Source: Cordilura impudica
Taxonomy: Eukaryota; Arthropoda; Insecta; Diptera; Scathophagidae
Assembly (NCBI GenBank): GCA_963682025.1
Contig: OY821521.1
Location: 165,806,461 to 165,870,460, forward strand
Reading direction: 5' to 3'
Length of the DNA stretch: 64,000 bases
The notes under the pieces were generated by a model. The model searched no databases, was not told where the DNA came from, and saw nothing but the letters and a program-made list of their open reading frames with translations. A program made the position numbers and the translations under genes. Below are positions 46,265 to 57,975 of the stretch, piece by piece (the first letter of the stretch is position 1; each line of letters starts with the position of its first letter).

Positions 46265-47137
46265 GAAGCACCAAAAATATTAATTTACCTTAGCCTAACT
46301 CGCGTCACTGAGTAATTAGACCATTCCTGTATTGTATGCACATTACATATAAAGCTGAACCGTTTTTTCAATTTTGCGCCAACGTTAACACGATACGAAT
46401 CCGTTTTTGTTAATAAATAAAAGTTAAAACAAAATATATTTTTTCTTATTTCTTATTTTTTTTCTTAGCGCAATGCAGAATAGTTGATATACATGAAATT
46501 TTCTGTTATTTAAGCGTAAAACTATACTCAAGTTTTAGCTTTTAGCAAGTTGAAAGTGCTTTCAATCCAAAAAAAAAATCGAAATAATACGGATTAAGGT
46601 CCACTTTCAAAAGGAATTTGGTTCTCCGACATACAAGTATCTTTTTTCAATTTCTATTAAAGTCTGTTTAATGAATATTTTACTTTGCTTAAATTAAAAT
46701 GTAACCTACTTTTAGGCTTTACAAAAACAATATTTAGGTATATTTTTTAAATTTATGAAATGTTGTTCTTTTTTCTAAGCATTTCAATTTTTATGCTGCT
46801 TAACATCAAATGTTTACTCAACAGACTTTAACAGAAAGTGAAAAGTGTTATATGGTTACTCTATAACTTTTGTCACCATCTGTTAAGGACCGTTAAACAG
46901 TTAAATGATGTTAAACAGTACAAAAATTAAACATATTTTTGGAGGATAATAAATGAAATTAAATTTCATAAGAAAAATATACTTTTCAATTTTATATTGA
47001 GCCCTAAAGGTATGCTTCTTCTTTATTCATATATTTTATTTTCAATAACTTCATTGTTTAATAAAAAAAAATAAATATTATAAAATTGTATTTAAGGCAA
47101 ATGGAACTTCTTTTTAAATAATCTAAAATTTTTAAAA
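46265..47137. other. Unassigned spacer
   Basis: AT-rich; no exon, repeat family or RNA gene recognised. Confidence 0.4.
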
Positions 47138-48636
47138 CAAAAAATCAATGTGAGTCCGATCACAGGGGAGATGTGTAAACATCTACACCTTTTTCAATTG
47201 TATTTCAGAAAGTATCAAATGTATTTCAGAAAACATCAAATGTATTTCAGAAAGAATCAAATATATTTCAGAAAACATCAATTGAATTTCAGAAAATATC
47301 TATTGAAATTCAGAATTAAAAACTAGTTTACCCTAAAATATCGAAAAGTTGTTATTGTTTCTATTGGTGATTTGGAGTCGCAGAAAATGTTTAGCAATAT
47401 TTGGACTTATTTCTTTTGCACTAGAAAATAAGCTATCAAAGGCGGCCTTTTAATCGAAAGACTTCATTTGTTAATCAGCTACAATATAAACACAAGGATA
47501 GAATTTTGACCAATTTTGAAGTCACCATTTTGAAAAAAAAACACGTTTATAACGTCACCTAAAATGCAAAAGGCCGTAACTAACAAAAAGTTCAAAATTG
47601 ACTTTTTGTATTGTAGTTACAGCCTTTTACTCAACTACTATTTTGCCATAAATTTGTTTTCATATTTAAAAAATTCATCTTTATTTTTCAGCTTCATTCT
47701 AAAATTTGGGTATTAAGTTTAAAGTAGTTTTGCTTTTATGATGTTTTTTGCTTCTCCTGTAAAAAAAATAAAAATATTAGTTACGGCCTTTTGCGTTTTA
47801 GGTGACGATATGTAGTTTTCAACAAATATTACAAACCCAGTGTAATACTTAAAAAAATATATTTTTATATAGCGTTCTGACTATTTTTTTGAGACTCAAT
47901 TGATATTTTCTAAAATACAAATGATACTTTCTGAAAATCAATTGATGCTTTCTGAAATACAATTGATTATTAATGAAAACCAATTGATGTTTCCTGAAAT
48001 ACAATTGATACTTTGTGAAACACAATTGATACTTTCTGAACTTCAATTGATGTTTTCTAAAATTCAATTGATATTTTGTGAAAATCAATTGATGTTTTCT
48101 AAAATACACTTGATACTTTGTGAAACATAATTGATATTTTCTGAAAATCAATTGATGTTTTCTGAAACACAATTGATAATTTCTGAAATTCAATTGATTT
48201 TTTCTTAAATACAATTGGAAAAGGTGTAGTAATTAAAAAAAAAAACACCCAAGTTTATTTTCGACTTTTTCAAAGTTTTCCTAGTATTTAGCTTTTTAAA
48301 CTCATAGCACACCTAGCGGTTCTGCTTACTAAAAAAGTTCTGTCAATATGAAATATATACTTGAATATTTAAAAAAAAGAACTCTGCAAGTTTGTGAACA
48401 TGTTAAACTCACAGCACACCTAGCGGTCAATAGCTTAAATATTTAAAATAAACAAAAAAGATTTGTGATTTTGCTAAACAGACAGCGAACTCGACGGTTC
48501 TGCTTATCAAATACACCATTACATTTACATATACCTCACACCGATTTTCCCTTACGCTGTTTTTGTGATTGTATTGTGATATTGGGTTTTACCCCCCCCC
48601 CCCTGAGCTCATAGATATTTACAAATCAAAAATTAC
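47138..48636 (-). mobile_element. Repeat unit containing a foldback-like element, copy 2 (inverted)
   Basis: Reverse complement of 189-1943 over its whole length, including GATCACAGGGGAGATGTG, the foldback core, both TCACAGCACACCTAGCGG motifs and a C-run at about 48591-48603. The inner arms differ in repeat number from copy 1 (short left arm, longer right arm). Confidence 0.75.
47184..48228 (-). mobile_element. Foldback-like element, copy 2
   Basis: Ends TACACCTTTTTCAATTGTAT and ATACAATTGGAAAAGGTGTA. Arms are tandem TTTCAGAAA/CAATTG units (47184-47310 and about 47890-48228). The middle has AAGGCCGTAAC inverted pairs at about 47550-47585 and 47776-47812. Same flanks as copy 1, so the core and its surroundings were copied together. 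Confidence 0.7.
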
Positions 48637-48846
48637 CTGAATACCCATTAGGAAAACCCTAACGATTTGTTTGTCGCTGTATTTAGTCATTGGTTTCTTT
48701 GTAATTTCATTGTTCTGCATTTCGATTGCAGTTAATCTATCTTTTGTGGTTGTTTTGTATTTCAATGCTACAGCAAACATTATGTTGTTTAATACTGGTT
48801 TATTTTTTATATATACTATTTTAACAAATAATTGAATAAAATACAT
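48637..48846 (-). other. Coding-like open frame ending at a splice-donor-like site, not recognised
   Basis: Minus-strand frame MYFIQLFVKIVYIKNKPVLN then NIMFAVALKYKTTTKDRLTA, IEMQNNEITKKPMTKYSDKQ and IVRVFLMGIQ, followed by CAG|GTAATT. The last 45 residues have a normal amino-acid mix unlike nearby AT-rich frames, and the donor-like site coincides with the edge of the foldback-bearing unit. Could be an exon of an unrecognised gene, a captured gene piece or chance. Confidence 0.3.
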
Positions 48847-48849
48847 TAA

Positions 48850-49385
48850 TTATGCTTTTCTATGGTAAACAGTGTATGAACGCAGGTGGTTTTTAAAAGG
48901 AATTTTTTTTATATTAAATTTAATAATATTAATACCTGCTATGCAAACAGTGTTTGTTGTTATTATATGGCTTCAAAGGCAGTGATAAAATCGTGTGAAT
49001 TAAAAAAATATAAAATTTTATTCCTGGAATTTTAATTCGAAAGGCATTCATTTTCAAGTGTTGTTAATTTTTTTGTTCTCAAACATAATTATGAAAACTT
49101 TTTCATTTGCAGGTTTATTCTGTTTAATTGTCCACATTATGTCAATAGTCTTTTAACATCTGTGGAGTTTCAGATTTATATGAAGCACTTTATAAATTTT
49201 GCATATTTTTGGGGGGCTCATGGAAAACAAATGAAAAAGAAAAATTTTTGTTCTTGTACTTTATATATTTTTTCTGAGAAAAAAATGCTTCAGAATAATG
49301 TTTGACAAGCCCGAGAAGTTGACTAAATATTTACAGCGTTTAAATAGCTGTAAGTAAAAATAATACAGAACAATCATATACAATT
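48850..49385. other. Unassigned spacer
   Basis: AT-rich, no feature recognised. Confidence 0.4.
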
Positions 49386-51555
49386 AAAATTTTCTTATTT
49401 TAAAGCCATTTTTTATAAAAAGTACCCTTGGTTAAAAAAGTGCCTTTTATTTAAAAAGTACCTTTTATTAAAAATTACATTTCTAAAAAAGTATATTTCT
49501 TCAACAAACGCTTTCCTAAAAAAAGTGATTTCTTAAAAAAGTGCCTTCTATTTAAAATATACAATTTCTTAAAAACGAAAATTTTCAAAAATCTTCAAAA
49601 ATATACTTTTTTAACAAGTACTTTTTAGGAATAAGTTCTTTTTTAAGGAAAGGTATTTTAAGAAAGGGCACTTTAAAAAAGACATTTTCATAAGAAGTAC
49701 ATCTTCTTCAAAAAGTACATTTTCTTAAAAAATTATCACTTCTTAAAAAATTATCACTTCTTATAATAGTATAATTTCTTAAAAAAGTACATTTTCGTAA
49801 AAAAGTAAATTTTCTTTAAAAAGTACCTTTTCTTTAAAAGTCAATATTCTCAGAAAAAGCAAATTTTCATAAAAATAGCAAAATTTTTTAAAAATTTGCC
49901 TTTTTTTAAAAACAGTCCCTTTACTCAATAAGTACATTTCATTTTTTTTAAAGTAAATTTTTTTCAAAAAGGACTTGTTCTTAACAAAGTTCCTTTTCTT
50001 AAAAAAATACCTTTACTTAAAAAAGAAAATTTTCTAAATAAAGTATCTTTCAGCAAAAAGAACTTTTTCTTCAAAAAATACCTTTCCTTTTTTAAAAAGT
50101 ACATTTTCTTAAAAAAAATTACCACATCTTAAAAAAGTATAATTTCTTAAAAAAGTACCTTTTCTTAAAAAAGTACATTTTCTTTAAAAAGTACCTTTTC
50201 TTAAAAAAGTTAATTTTCTCAGAAAAGTAGCTTTTCTTAAAAAGGAGTTTTTCTGAAATTGAGTATTTATTTTAAAAGCAAATTTTCATAAAAATTCCAT
50301 AATTTCTTAAAAATTTACCTTTTCTTAAAAAAGTCTGTTTACTCAATAAGTAAATTTCATTCAAAGACTACTTTTTTAACAGGATTTTTTTTTTTTTTTC
50401 AAAAAGTACTTGTTCTTAAAAAAGTACCATTTCTTGAAAAAGTACCTTATCTTCCAAAAGTAAATTTTCTTAAGGATGTGCAATTGCTCAAACAAGTACA
50501 CCCTGTTCAAAAGTACCTTTTTTAAATAAGTAAATTTTCCTAAAAAAAATACCTTTTCGAAGAAAAGTACCTTTTTAAAGAAGTACCCTTTAGCAATAAA
50601 TAACATTTTGAAAAGGTGTCATTACTTAAAAAAATACATTTTCTTAAAAAATACCATATTCTTAAAACAGTAAGTTTTTTGAATACAGTAAATTTTCTTA
50701 AAAGTAGTAAGATTTCTAAAAAAAATACTTTTTTAATGTGTATTCTCTTAAAAAAATTTACCTCTTCTTAAAAAGTACTTTTTCTTAAAAGAATACCTTT
50801 ACTTAAAAAAGCAAATTTTCTAAATAAAGTAACTTTCAGTAAAAAAAACAAGTACCTTTTCCCAAAAAGTACCTTTTCTTTTAAAAAAAAGTACCTTTTC
50901 TTAAAGAAGTACCCTTTAGCAATAAATAACATTTTGTTAAAAAGTACCTTTTATCAAAAAAGTACATTTTCTTAAAAAAGTACATTTTCTTAAAAAATTA
51001 ACTTTCTGCAAAAAGTACCTTTTCTTAAAAAAGTACCTTTTCTTAAAAAAGTTACTTGTTTTAAAAAAGTATTTTTTAAGTATCTTATCTTAAAAAAGTA
51101 CCTTTTCTGAAAAAAATACCCTTTTTTAATAAAAGTACCTTTTAATAAAAGTCAATAACATTTGTTAAAAAGTACCTTTTATCAAAAAAGTACCTTTTTC
51201 TCAAAAAAGCACATTTTCTTAAAAAATTAACTTTCTGCAAAAAGTACCTTTTCTTAAAAAAGTAACTTGTTTTAAAAAAGTATTTTTTTTAAGTATCTTA
51301 TCTTAAAAAAGTACCTTTTCTGAAAAAAAAAATACCCGTTTTTAATAAGAGTACCTTTTACTAAAAGTACCTTTTATTAATATTAATAAAAGTACCTTTT
51401 ATTAAAAAACTACTTTTTATTAAAAAGTATATATTATTACTTTTTTTACGAAAGTGGCTTTTCTTACGTTTTCTACGTTTTCTGAAAAGCACCTTTTCTT
51501 CAAAAATTACATTTTCTACAAAAAGTATCTTATTTTTGAACAAGTACTTTGAAGA
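49386..51555. repeat. AAGTACCTTTTCTTAA minisatellite, block 3 (2.2 kb)
   Basis: Same unit and orientation as 32466-36610. A higher-order repeat is visible: AACATTTTGTTAAAAAGTAC and TTTCTGCAAAAAGTACCTTT recur about 230-240 bp apart at 50930-51030 and 51165-51260. Confidence 0.9.
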
Positions 51556-52379
51556 ATTTCGATGCGTTAGTTTAATTTTATTTTTTTTTTTAATTTTATA
51601 TTCAACTTATTTCAACACAAACCATTATTCTCTTTAGTTTAAAAAATCATTTTGCTTAATTCTGTACTTAGTTATTTTTGAACCGTAAGATTGTGAGAAA
51701 TATAAAAAAGCCAAGTTAGCGTGAATTATTATTTAACAAAATTTTATAACTTTGACAAAATGCAGCCTCCATTGTATTTTTGTTATGCTTTTTTAACGGC
51801 AAGTCATGTAGAAAATTATTGTTTTGTGTGACTTTAATTCAATTTCTACCCTAATAAACTGCAAAGAAATCTTAAAATAAATCAATAAAGTTCTTACAAT
51901 GGCTAACTTACATCCATGACTCGGTCATATGTTGACAAAGGAATTTGAAAAATGAAAAAAAAATAAGTTTACTAAAATATTTTGGTAAATAAATGCTCTA
52001 GTATTTATAAAGGTCAAGTGGAAATTGTAGGAAATGAAATTAAATTGAAGTTGAAGTTGAAGTTGAAGTTGAAGGTGATCAACATTCTTGACATTTTTCT
52101 GGTTGTGGCTTTTAAAAATGGTGTGGATAGTCTTCCTTGGAATCTTGCTTAAATATATTTCATATACTTGAACAAATAAATACGAGTATTCTGGGAATTA
52201 TGAAAAATGTTGAACGAAAAAAATTAATAAAAAAAATAATATTGTTGGCGTTTTGTTTTTAACCAGAAAAAAATATTATATACTATAAGGATATTAAGCA
52301 AATTAGAGAAATGGATTTTTTTATAAGATCTTTTGCATACTTTAAGCACAATATTAAAAAATTTTTAGGATTGCATTTC
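51556..52379. other. Spacer with a GAAGTT microsatellite
   Basis: (GAAGTT)n at about 52046-52073; otherwise AT-rich and unassigned. Confidence 0.45.
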
Positions 52380-52390
52380 ATTTTAAATTT
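52380..52390. repeat. 5' target-site duplication of the Jockey LINE
   Basis: ATTTTAAATTT, repeated exactly at 56601-56611 right after the poly(A) tail. Confidence 0.7.
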
Positions 52391-52632
52391 TGAGTATTTG
52401 TTTGACCGCGAACGCAAATAGACGTATAGTGTGACAAATTTTTTTTAAAATTTCTTTTTCAAATAATAAGCAAGAACAATTTAAATTGTTAAAAAACACA
52501 AAGAATAACACTTCAATAAAGGGATTAGTAAATTCTTTAACAGAATTGTTAGTCCACAAAAACAATTGCAGTGCAAGTAATGCACTCGTATTACTTGCAT
52601 ATATTTAACAACAACAATAGTGCTACGCTTAA

Positions 52633-53793
52633 ATGGTAAACCTAAGTGATGTAAGTAGTGATGAAGCTATTGAAATGCAAAACAATAGTAAAGATAGCAG
52701 TGATGATGCTGAACTTATTTGGCAGAGTGTACCATCAACAAAACGTAAACGAGTAGAATCGCCACAAAAACAACAAAAAAGAGTGAACTTATATGATCAA
52801 CCAACAACATCAACCAACAACAGATATGCAGCCCTTGATACTGAAGACGGTGAGGTAGAAGAAAATCAGCAAATAACACCAAAACCACCAGCAATTTATA
52901 TTCCAAATGTACATAATATAAATCTTATGGTAAAACAATTAAGTAAAGTTATTCTTAGTTCTGATTTTAATTATAAGTCTTTAAGGGAAGGTCAGGTTCG
53001 TTTAATGATAAAGTCTGTTGATTCTTATAGAAAAGCTATCAAATATTTAGAAAGCTCGAATATTAATTTCCATACATATCAATTAAAGCAAGAAAGATTA
53101 TATAGAATTGTTATTAAAGGTCTTCACCATACAACACCTACTGAAGACATCAAAACCGAACTTATAGTAAAAGGTTATCCAGTTAGATCGGTTACAAATG
53201 CTAAGAGTCGTGTTTCAAAAGAGCCTCTTTCAATGTTTTTCGTTGATTTAGATCCCAACCCAAACAATAAATCCATTTATGATTTAAAAAATATGAATAA
53301 CGCTATCGTTAAAATTGAGCCACCAATCAGAACAAATGATTTAGTTCAATGTCATCGTTGCCAACAATTTGGACATACAAAATCATATTGTAAAAAGCCA
53401 TACAGATGTGTAAAGTGCGGCATGGATCATTCAACTGCTGACTGCAAAAAAACTGCAGAAACTCCACCTCAATGTGTACATTGTTTATTGAATCATACAG
53501 CCAATTACAAAGGTTGTAAAGTATATCAAAACCTTGTCGCTAACAGGTCTAATAGGCAAAGAATTTTTTCAAATAGCCAAAGAAATTCCAATTTTAGTAT
53601 CAATCCTACAGAATACCCAGAATTAAATGGTGCCACGAACAGACAGCCCTACCAAAACAAATTTAATGTATCATTTTCAGAAACTGTAAAAGCTTTAAAT
53701 TCCAACGAAAGTTCCCGGATGGATAGACTTGAAAGAATGATGGAAAATCTAATGAATATGATGTCAATGTTAATGACAAAATTATGCAATTAA
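52633..53793 (+). CDS. Jockey ORF1, gag-like nucleic-acid-binding protein
   Basis: 386 residues, intact. An acidic, polar N-terminus (DSSDDAELIWQ; KRKRVESPQKQQKR looks like a nuclear signal) leads to a central domain (IYIPNVHNINLMVKQL to about residue 235) typical of the region before the knuckles in Jockey gags. Then three zinc knuckles: C240-X2-C243-X4-H248-X4-C253, C259-X2-C262-X3-H266-X4-C271, C281-X2-C284-X3-H288-X6-C295. A Met-rich C-terminus (RMMENLMNMMSMLMTKL) may form a helix. It binds element RNA in the RNP. Stop TAA overlaps the ORF2 start. Confidence 0.9.
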   Translation: MVNLSDVSSDEAIEMQNNSKDSSDDAELIWQSVPSTKRKRVESPQKQQKRVNLYDQPTTSTNNRYAALDTEDGEVEENQQITPKPPAIYIPNVHNINLMVKQLSKVILSSDFNYKSLREGQVRLMIKSVDSYRKAIKYLESSNINFHTYQLKQERLYRIVIKGLHHTTPTEDIKTELIVKGYPVRSVTNAKSRVSKEPLSMFFVDLDPNPNNKSIYDLKNMNNAIVKIEPPIRTNDLVQCHRCQQFGHTKSYCKKPYRCVKCGMDHSTADCKKTAETPPQCVHCLLNHTANYKGCKVYQNLVANRSNRQRIFSNSQRNSNFSINPTEYPELNGATNRQPYQNKFNVSFSETVKALNSNESSRMDRLERMMENLMNMMSMLMTKLCN

Positions 53794-56436
53794 ATATAAG
53801 AATAGCAATATGGAATGCCAATGGGCTTTCTAGTCATGCAAATGAAACGGAAATTTTCCTTAAAAACAATTACATCGACATATTTCTAATTTCCGAAACA
53901 CATTTTACAAAAAAACCTTTTTTAAAATAAAAAATTATGATAATATTACTGCGAATCATCCTGATGAAAGAGCTCACGCAGGTGCAGCTATTTTAATAAA
54001 ATCTAATATAAAATATGAAATATTAGATCCAGTCACAAAACCATTTTTACAAGCAGCTGGTGTTAAAGTTACTTATGAAAATAGTACTATAAATATATTT
54101 TCAATTTATTTCCCACCAAGACATACTGTTAAATGTCTACAATATGAGAACTTTTTTAAAAATATTGGTCAAAAATTTATTGTTGGCGGAGATTTTAATG
54201 CCAAACATCCCTGGTGGGGATCTCGTCTTTCAAACCCAAAAGGAAGGGAGCTTTATAAGTGCGTTGTTAAAAACCATTATTCATCATTATCAACGGGAAG
54301 TCCTACATACTGGCCTAGTGATACAAACAAAATACCAGATCTTTTGGATTTTATTATTTATAATGGCATACCAAGATCTTTTTTAGATATCACAGATAGC
54401 GCTGATTTGAGTTCTGATCATAGTCCAATAATCATTACATTTAGCGTAGCTCTTCATACTGTAGCGAAAAAGTCAAAAATTTTTACCGCTGCAACAGATT
54501 TGGAATATTTTGGATATTGGTTAGAGCAAAACATAAATTTAAATATACCAATTAAAACTGGTTGTGAGTTGGAAGATGCTGTTGAAACATTTACCAGCTT
54601 AATTCATGAGGCAGCATTTATATCAACACCCAAAAAACCCGAAACTAATGGCTATAATGTTAGAATATCGTCTGAAATAAGAGAACTTATTACTGAAAAA
54701 AGAAGATTACGGAGATTATATCGGAACACCAGAAGTTCATTAGATAAAACAAATTTTAACAGGGCATAATTTGATGAAAACATTTTTGAGCAATCTTGAT
54801 GTATCACGAAATGACGAGCATAGTCTATGGAAAGCAACAAAATATCTCAAACGTCCTACAAGGAGGAACATACCAATCAAAGACGCTAATGGAGTTTGGT
54901 GTAGATCTGAAAAAAGCAAAGCTAACGCATTTAAAGAACATCTAGAACAGACTTTCAACCCATTTTCATTAAATAATCCAGCAGACAGATATGAAATTGA
55001 AAACTTTTTAAATATACCTTGCCAAATGGATCTTCCGATTAGGAATATAACTTCATCAGAGGTGAGAAGTGCTATTAATAAATTAAGCAACACAAAGTCT
55101 CCAGGATATGATAATATCGACTCCAAGGTAGTAAAATCTTTGCCTGAAAAAGGTGTGCTTTTTCTTACGACCATATTCAACTCTATCATGAGATTAAGTC
55201 ATTTTCCATCTCAGTGGAAATATGCTGAAATAGTCATGATACTTAAACCTAATAAACCGGAAAATGCTGTTACATCTTATAGACCAATAAGCTTATTGTC
55301 AACATTTTCTAAGATTTTTGAGAGACTATTTCTTAAAAGACTTCTTCCCATAATAGAAAAACAAAATATAATTCCAGAATATCAGTTTGGGTTCCGGCAC
55401 AAACATGGTACACCTGAACAATGTCACCGGATTGTTGACGTCATTACCAACACACTCGAGAGAAAACAGTATTGTTCCGCCGTATTTTTAGATGTTCAAC
55501 AAGCTTTTGATAGAGTGTGGCATATTGGACTGTTACATAAATTAAAAAAGCTTATTCCTGCACCATATTATCTTCTGCTGAAATCATTCATATATTGATG
55601 AAAGATACTTCTACGTTTGTATCAATGGAGAAAATTCAAATTTTGGACAAATTAAATCTGGGATTCCACAGGGCAGCGTACTTGGTCCAGTACTTTATAC
55701 AATATTCACATCAGATATGCCTAATGTAGATGGTCTTACAATTGCTACTTATGCAGATGACACTGCTATATTAGCATCGAATGAATCACCAATTGCAGCC
55801 TCTGAATTGGTACAAAATGAGTTAAATCTTGTAGATAATTGGTTAAAAAAATGGAACGTTAAAGTAAATACAGAAAAGTCAATTCATATTACATTTACGT
55901 TAAGAAAAAATGATTGTCCACCTGTATACTTAAACGGTGCTATTATACCGATAAGTAACAATGTAAAATACCTGGGTCTTCATCTTGATAGAAGACTTAC
56001 ATGGAAGGAACATGTTAAAAAGAAACGTGAGCACTTAAATATAAAAACGAGACGAATGTATTGGCTGTTGGGTCCAAAATCAGAATTAAGTTTAGAAAAC
56101 AAAGTAACCTTATACAAAACCATTCTTAAGCCAGTTTGGACCTATGGTGTCCAACTTTGGGGGACAACCAGCAATTCAAACATTGAAATTTTGCAGAGAT
56201 ATCAATCAAAAACATTACGGCTATGAACAAATGCACCTTGGTTTATAACTAATAACAATATACACAAGGACCTTAAAATTCCAAAAGTAAAAGATGAAAT
56301 TAGCAGTTTTAGCGAAAGATACCTTAATAGACTTAGCAATCACCCAAACATATTAGCTATAAATCTTTTAGATGATAGTGATGAAATAAAACGGTTGCTA
56401 AGGTTCCATATACTTGACCTACCCTTTAGAAAATAA
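53784..56436 (+). pseudogene. Jockey ORF2, endonuclease plus reverse transcriptase, frame-broken
   Basis: ATG at 53784 overlaps the ORF1 end. The endonuclease shows WNANGL and ISETHF, then after a frameshift in the A/T run near 53920, AGAAILIKS, VGGDFNAKHPWWGS and SSDHSPI. A second frameshift near 54768 leads to the RT: NTKSPGYDNIDSK, SYRPISLL, FLDVQQAFDRVWH. A third near 55600 gives IPQGSVLGPVLY and the catalytic YADD (about 55749-55760), then YLGLHLDRRLTWKEH. A TGA at 56224 interrupts the tail (TNAPWFITN); the natural stop is TAA at 56434. These breaks make it non-functional, but most sequence is undecayed. Confidence 0.9.
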
Positions 56437-56600
56437 AATGTAAATATGTAAATAATAAGAGTTTTTGCTTTTAATTTTTCATTTACTGAGTTCATTGGAA
56501 TTCAGTACCTCCGTTAATTTTAATTATTATAAGATTTGCTTATTATTTTAATTTTTGAAAAATAGATTGCAAATAAAGATGAATTGAAAAAAAAAAAAAA

Positions 56601-56611
56601 ATTTTAAATTT
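56601..56611. repeat. 3' target-site duplication of the Jockey LINE
   Basis: ATTTTAAATTT, identical to 52380-52390. AT-rich, so part of the match could be chance. Confidence 0.7.
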
Positions 56612-57739
56612 GTAGAGAAAATTTAAATTTGATGCAATTAGTTGCCACAAATTTTTTCTACTAGTTCAAGAAGTTATGTCTTAATAAGGTGGAAGCCCCC
56701 AAAACTTTTTTCTAGAAATATTTTATACGCATGTTGGTAAAAATTTTATTTAAAAACTCTCTTCTATTTTAATTGATTTTCCAATATGTTAATTATGAAA
56801 AATTATAGAAATAGAAATTAATCGGGCTTTTGAAAACAATAAAAGCGCTTTTATTATTTTTTTGTAATTTGCATAAAGCAAAAAACTTCACGAAAAATAT
56901 TTTTTAAAATCCTATTTAAAAAAGGATTTCTACATTAAAATTTTAAATTAAAATAGTTTTAAAAATTTTATTTTCAGTTTCAAAAATTTCTTAAAATACT
57001 TTTTTTATTTGACCGTTCCGTCTCTAGCGGTTCAATACGTCCTAGTTATTTGAATCCTAATATTACAGGGATATGTTCAAGTTAATTTTTAATTTCAAAA
57101 TATTCAGATGCGACTATTTCTTATTTACCCTAAAATTACTAAATTTGAAAATTTACATTTTGCTCGAAGTCGTCAGTCACCCAATTAAGTAAAAATTTTT
57201 TGGAGTTTAATAAATGATAATTTTAATTCAAAGTAAAATTAAAAACGAAGATCTGTGCCAAAAATTATTGAAATCGGTTGATTAGTTAATGAGATATTGC
57301 TAAAACATATTATTTTTTGATTCCAATACTTTCTTATCTCCTGATTTGAATTTTTGAAGAAAAAAAAAATAAAAAACCAAAAAGTATAAAAAAGTGTGTT
57401 CACTGTTTTAGCAGTATCTCATGGACTAATCAACCGATTAAAATTTGGATTCAGCCCAAAAATGGCCGTAAACGTAATGTTTTTGGACGTAATAATGAAG
57501 TAAATCGCAAAAATACCTACCCGCAAAAACCAGCAGACTCGATTTTAAGGATAGAGATATGGTTCCTCGGGCAAATTTTCTTGAAATAACCCATAGAACA
57601 CGGAGATTATAGGTATTTGGTAGAAAAAAAAATTGATCCGCCCTAATGTACATACATACATATATACACATGTTCTGTTACGCGTAAACTTTTTTATAGA
57701 AATATCTCTTCATTTTCGTATGTCATTCCAAATTCAATA
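56612..57739. other. Unassigned spacer
   Basis: AT-rich; AACCGATT and AATCGGTTGATTAGTTAATG (57273-57292) and its complement-like CATGGACTAATCAACCGATT (57420-57439) form an inverted pair, perhaps a small decayed hairpin element. No gene. Confidence 0.4.
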
Positions 57740-57975
57740 CTAAACTGCCGCAGATTATGACGACCCACTAGAACCAATGCGGACAGGAGAATGTTTTCAA
57801 CAGATAGAGAGACAGACATACGGGCGTACATCGCCAGATCAATTTCCGCTTTTACAAGGATCAAGAATATATATTGTTTACCGGATCTCCGGAATTTTTT
57901 TCGATGACTTACAAACGGATAGACATACTGATGTATACCACTTGCACAGTGATGCGGAGGGTATGAAACTAGCTT
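57740..57975 (+). mobile_element. Distant relative of family A (relic)
   Basis: AGAGAGACAGACATACGGGC, ACATCGCCAGATCAATTTCC, GATCAAGAATATATATTGTT and GATGCGGAGGGTAT follow the same order as family A right halves, and resemble a common Drosophila intergenic repeat with GATCAAGAATATATA. Decayed. Confidence 0.5.

Larger units (their letters stand above)
52391..56600 (+). mobile_element. Near-full-length Jockey-clade non-LTR retrotransposon
   Basis: A 4.2-kb element in Pkc sense orientation: 5' UTR of about 240 bp, gag-like ORF1, overlapping ORF2 with apurinic endonuclease and reverse transcriptase, a 3' UTR with AATAAA (about 56572-56577) and poly(A) to 56600. Exact 11-bp direct repeats flank it. 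Gag with three CCHC-type knuckles, ORF overlap and organisation are those of Drosophila Jockey. ORF1 is intact but ORF2 has three frameshifts and a stop, so it is recently inactive. Confidence 0.88.

Noticed and set aside
47849..48214. 121-residue QLxFRKYQ-type repeat protein
   Set aside because: Translation of the foldback arm minisatellite; the same appears on the opposite strand and in copy 1.
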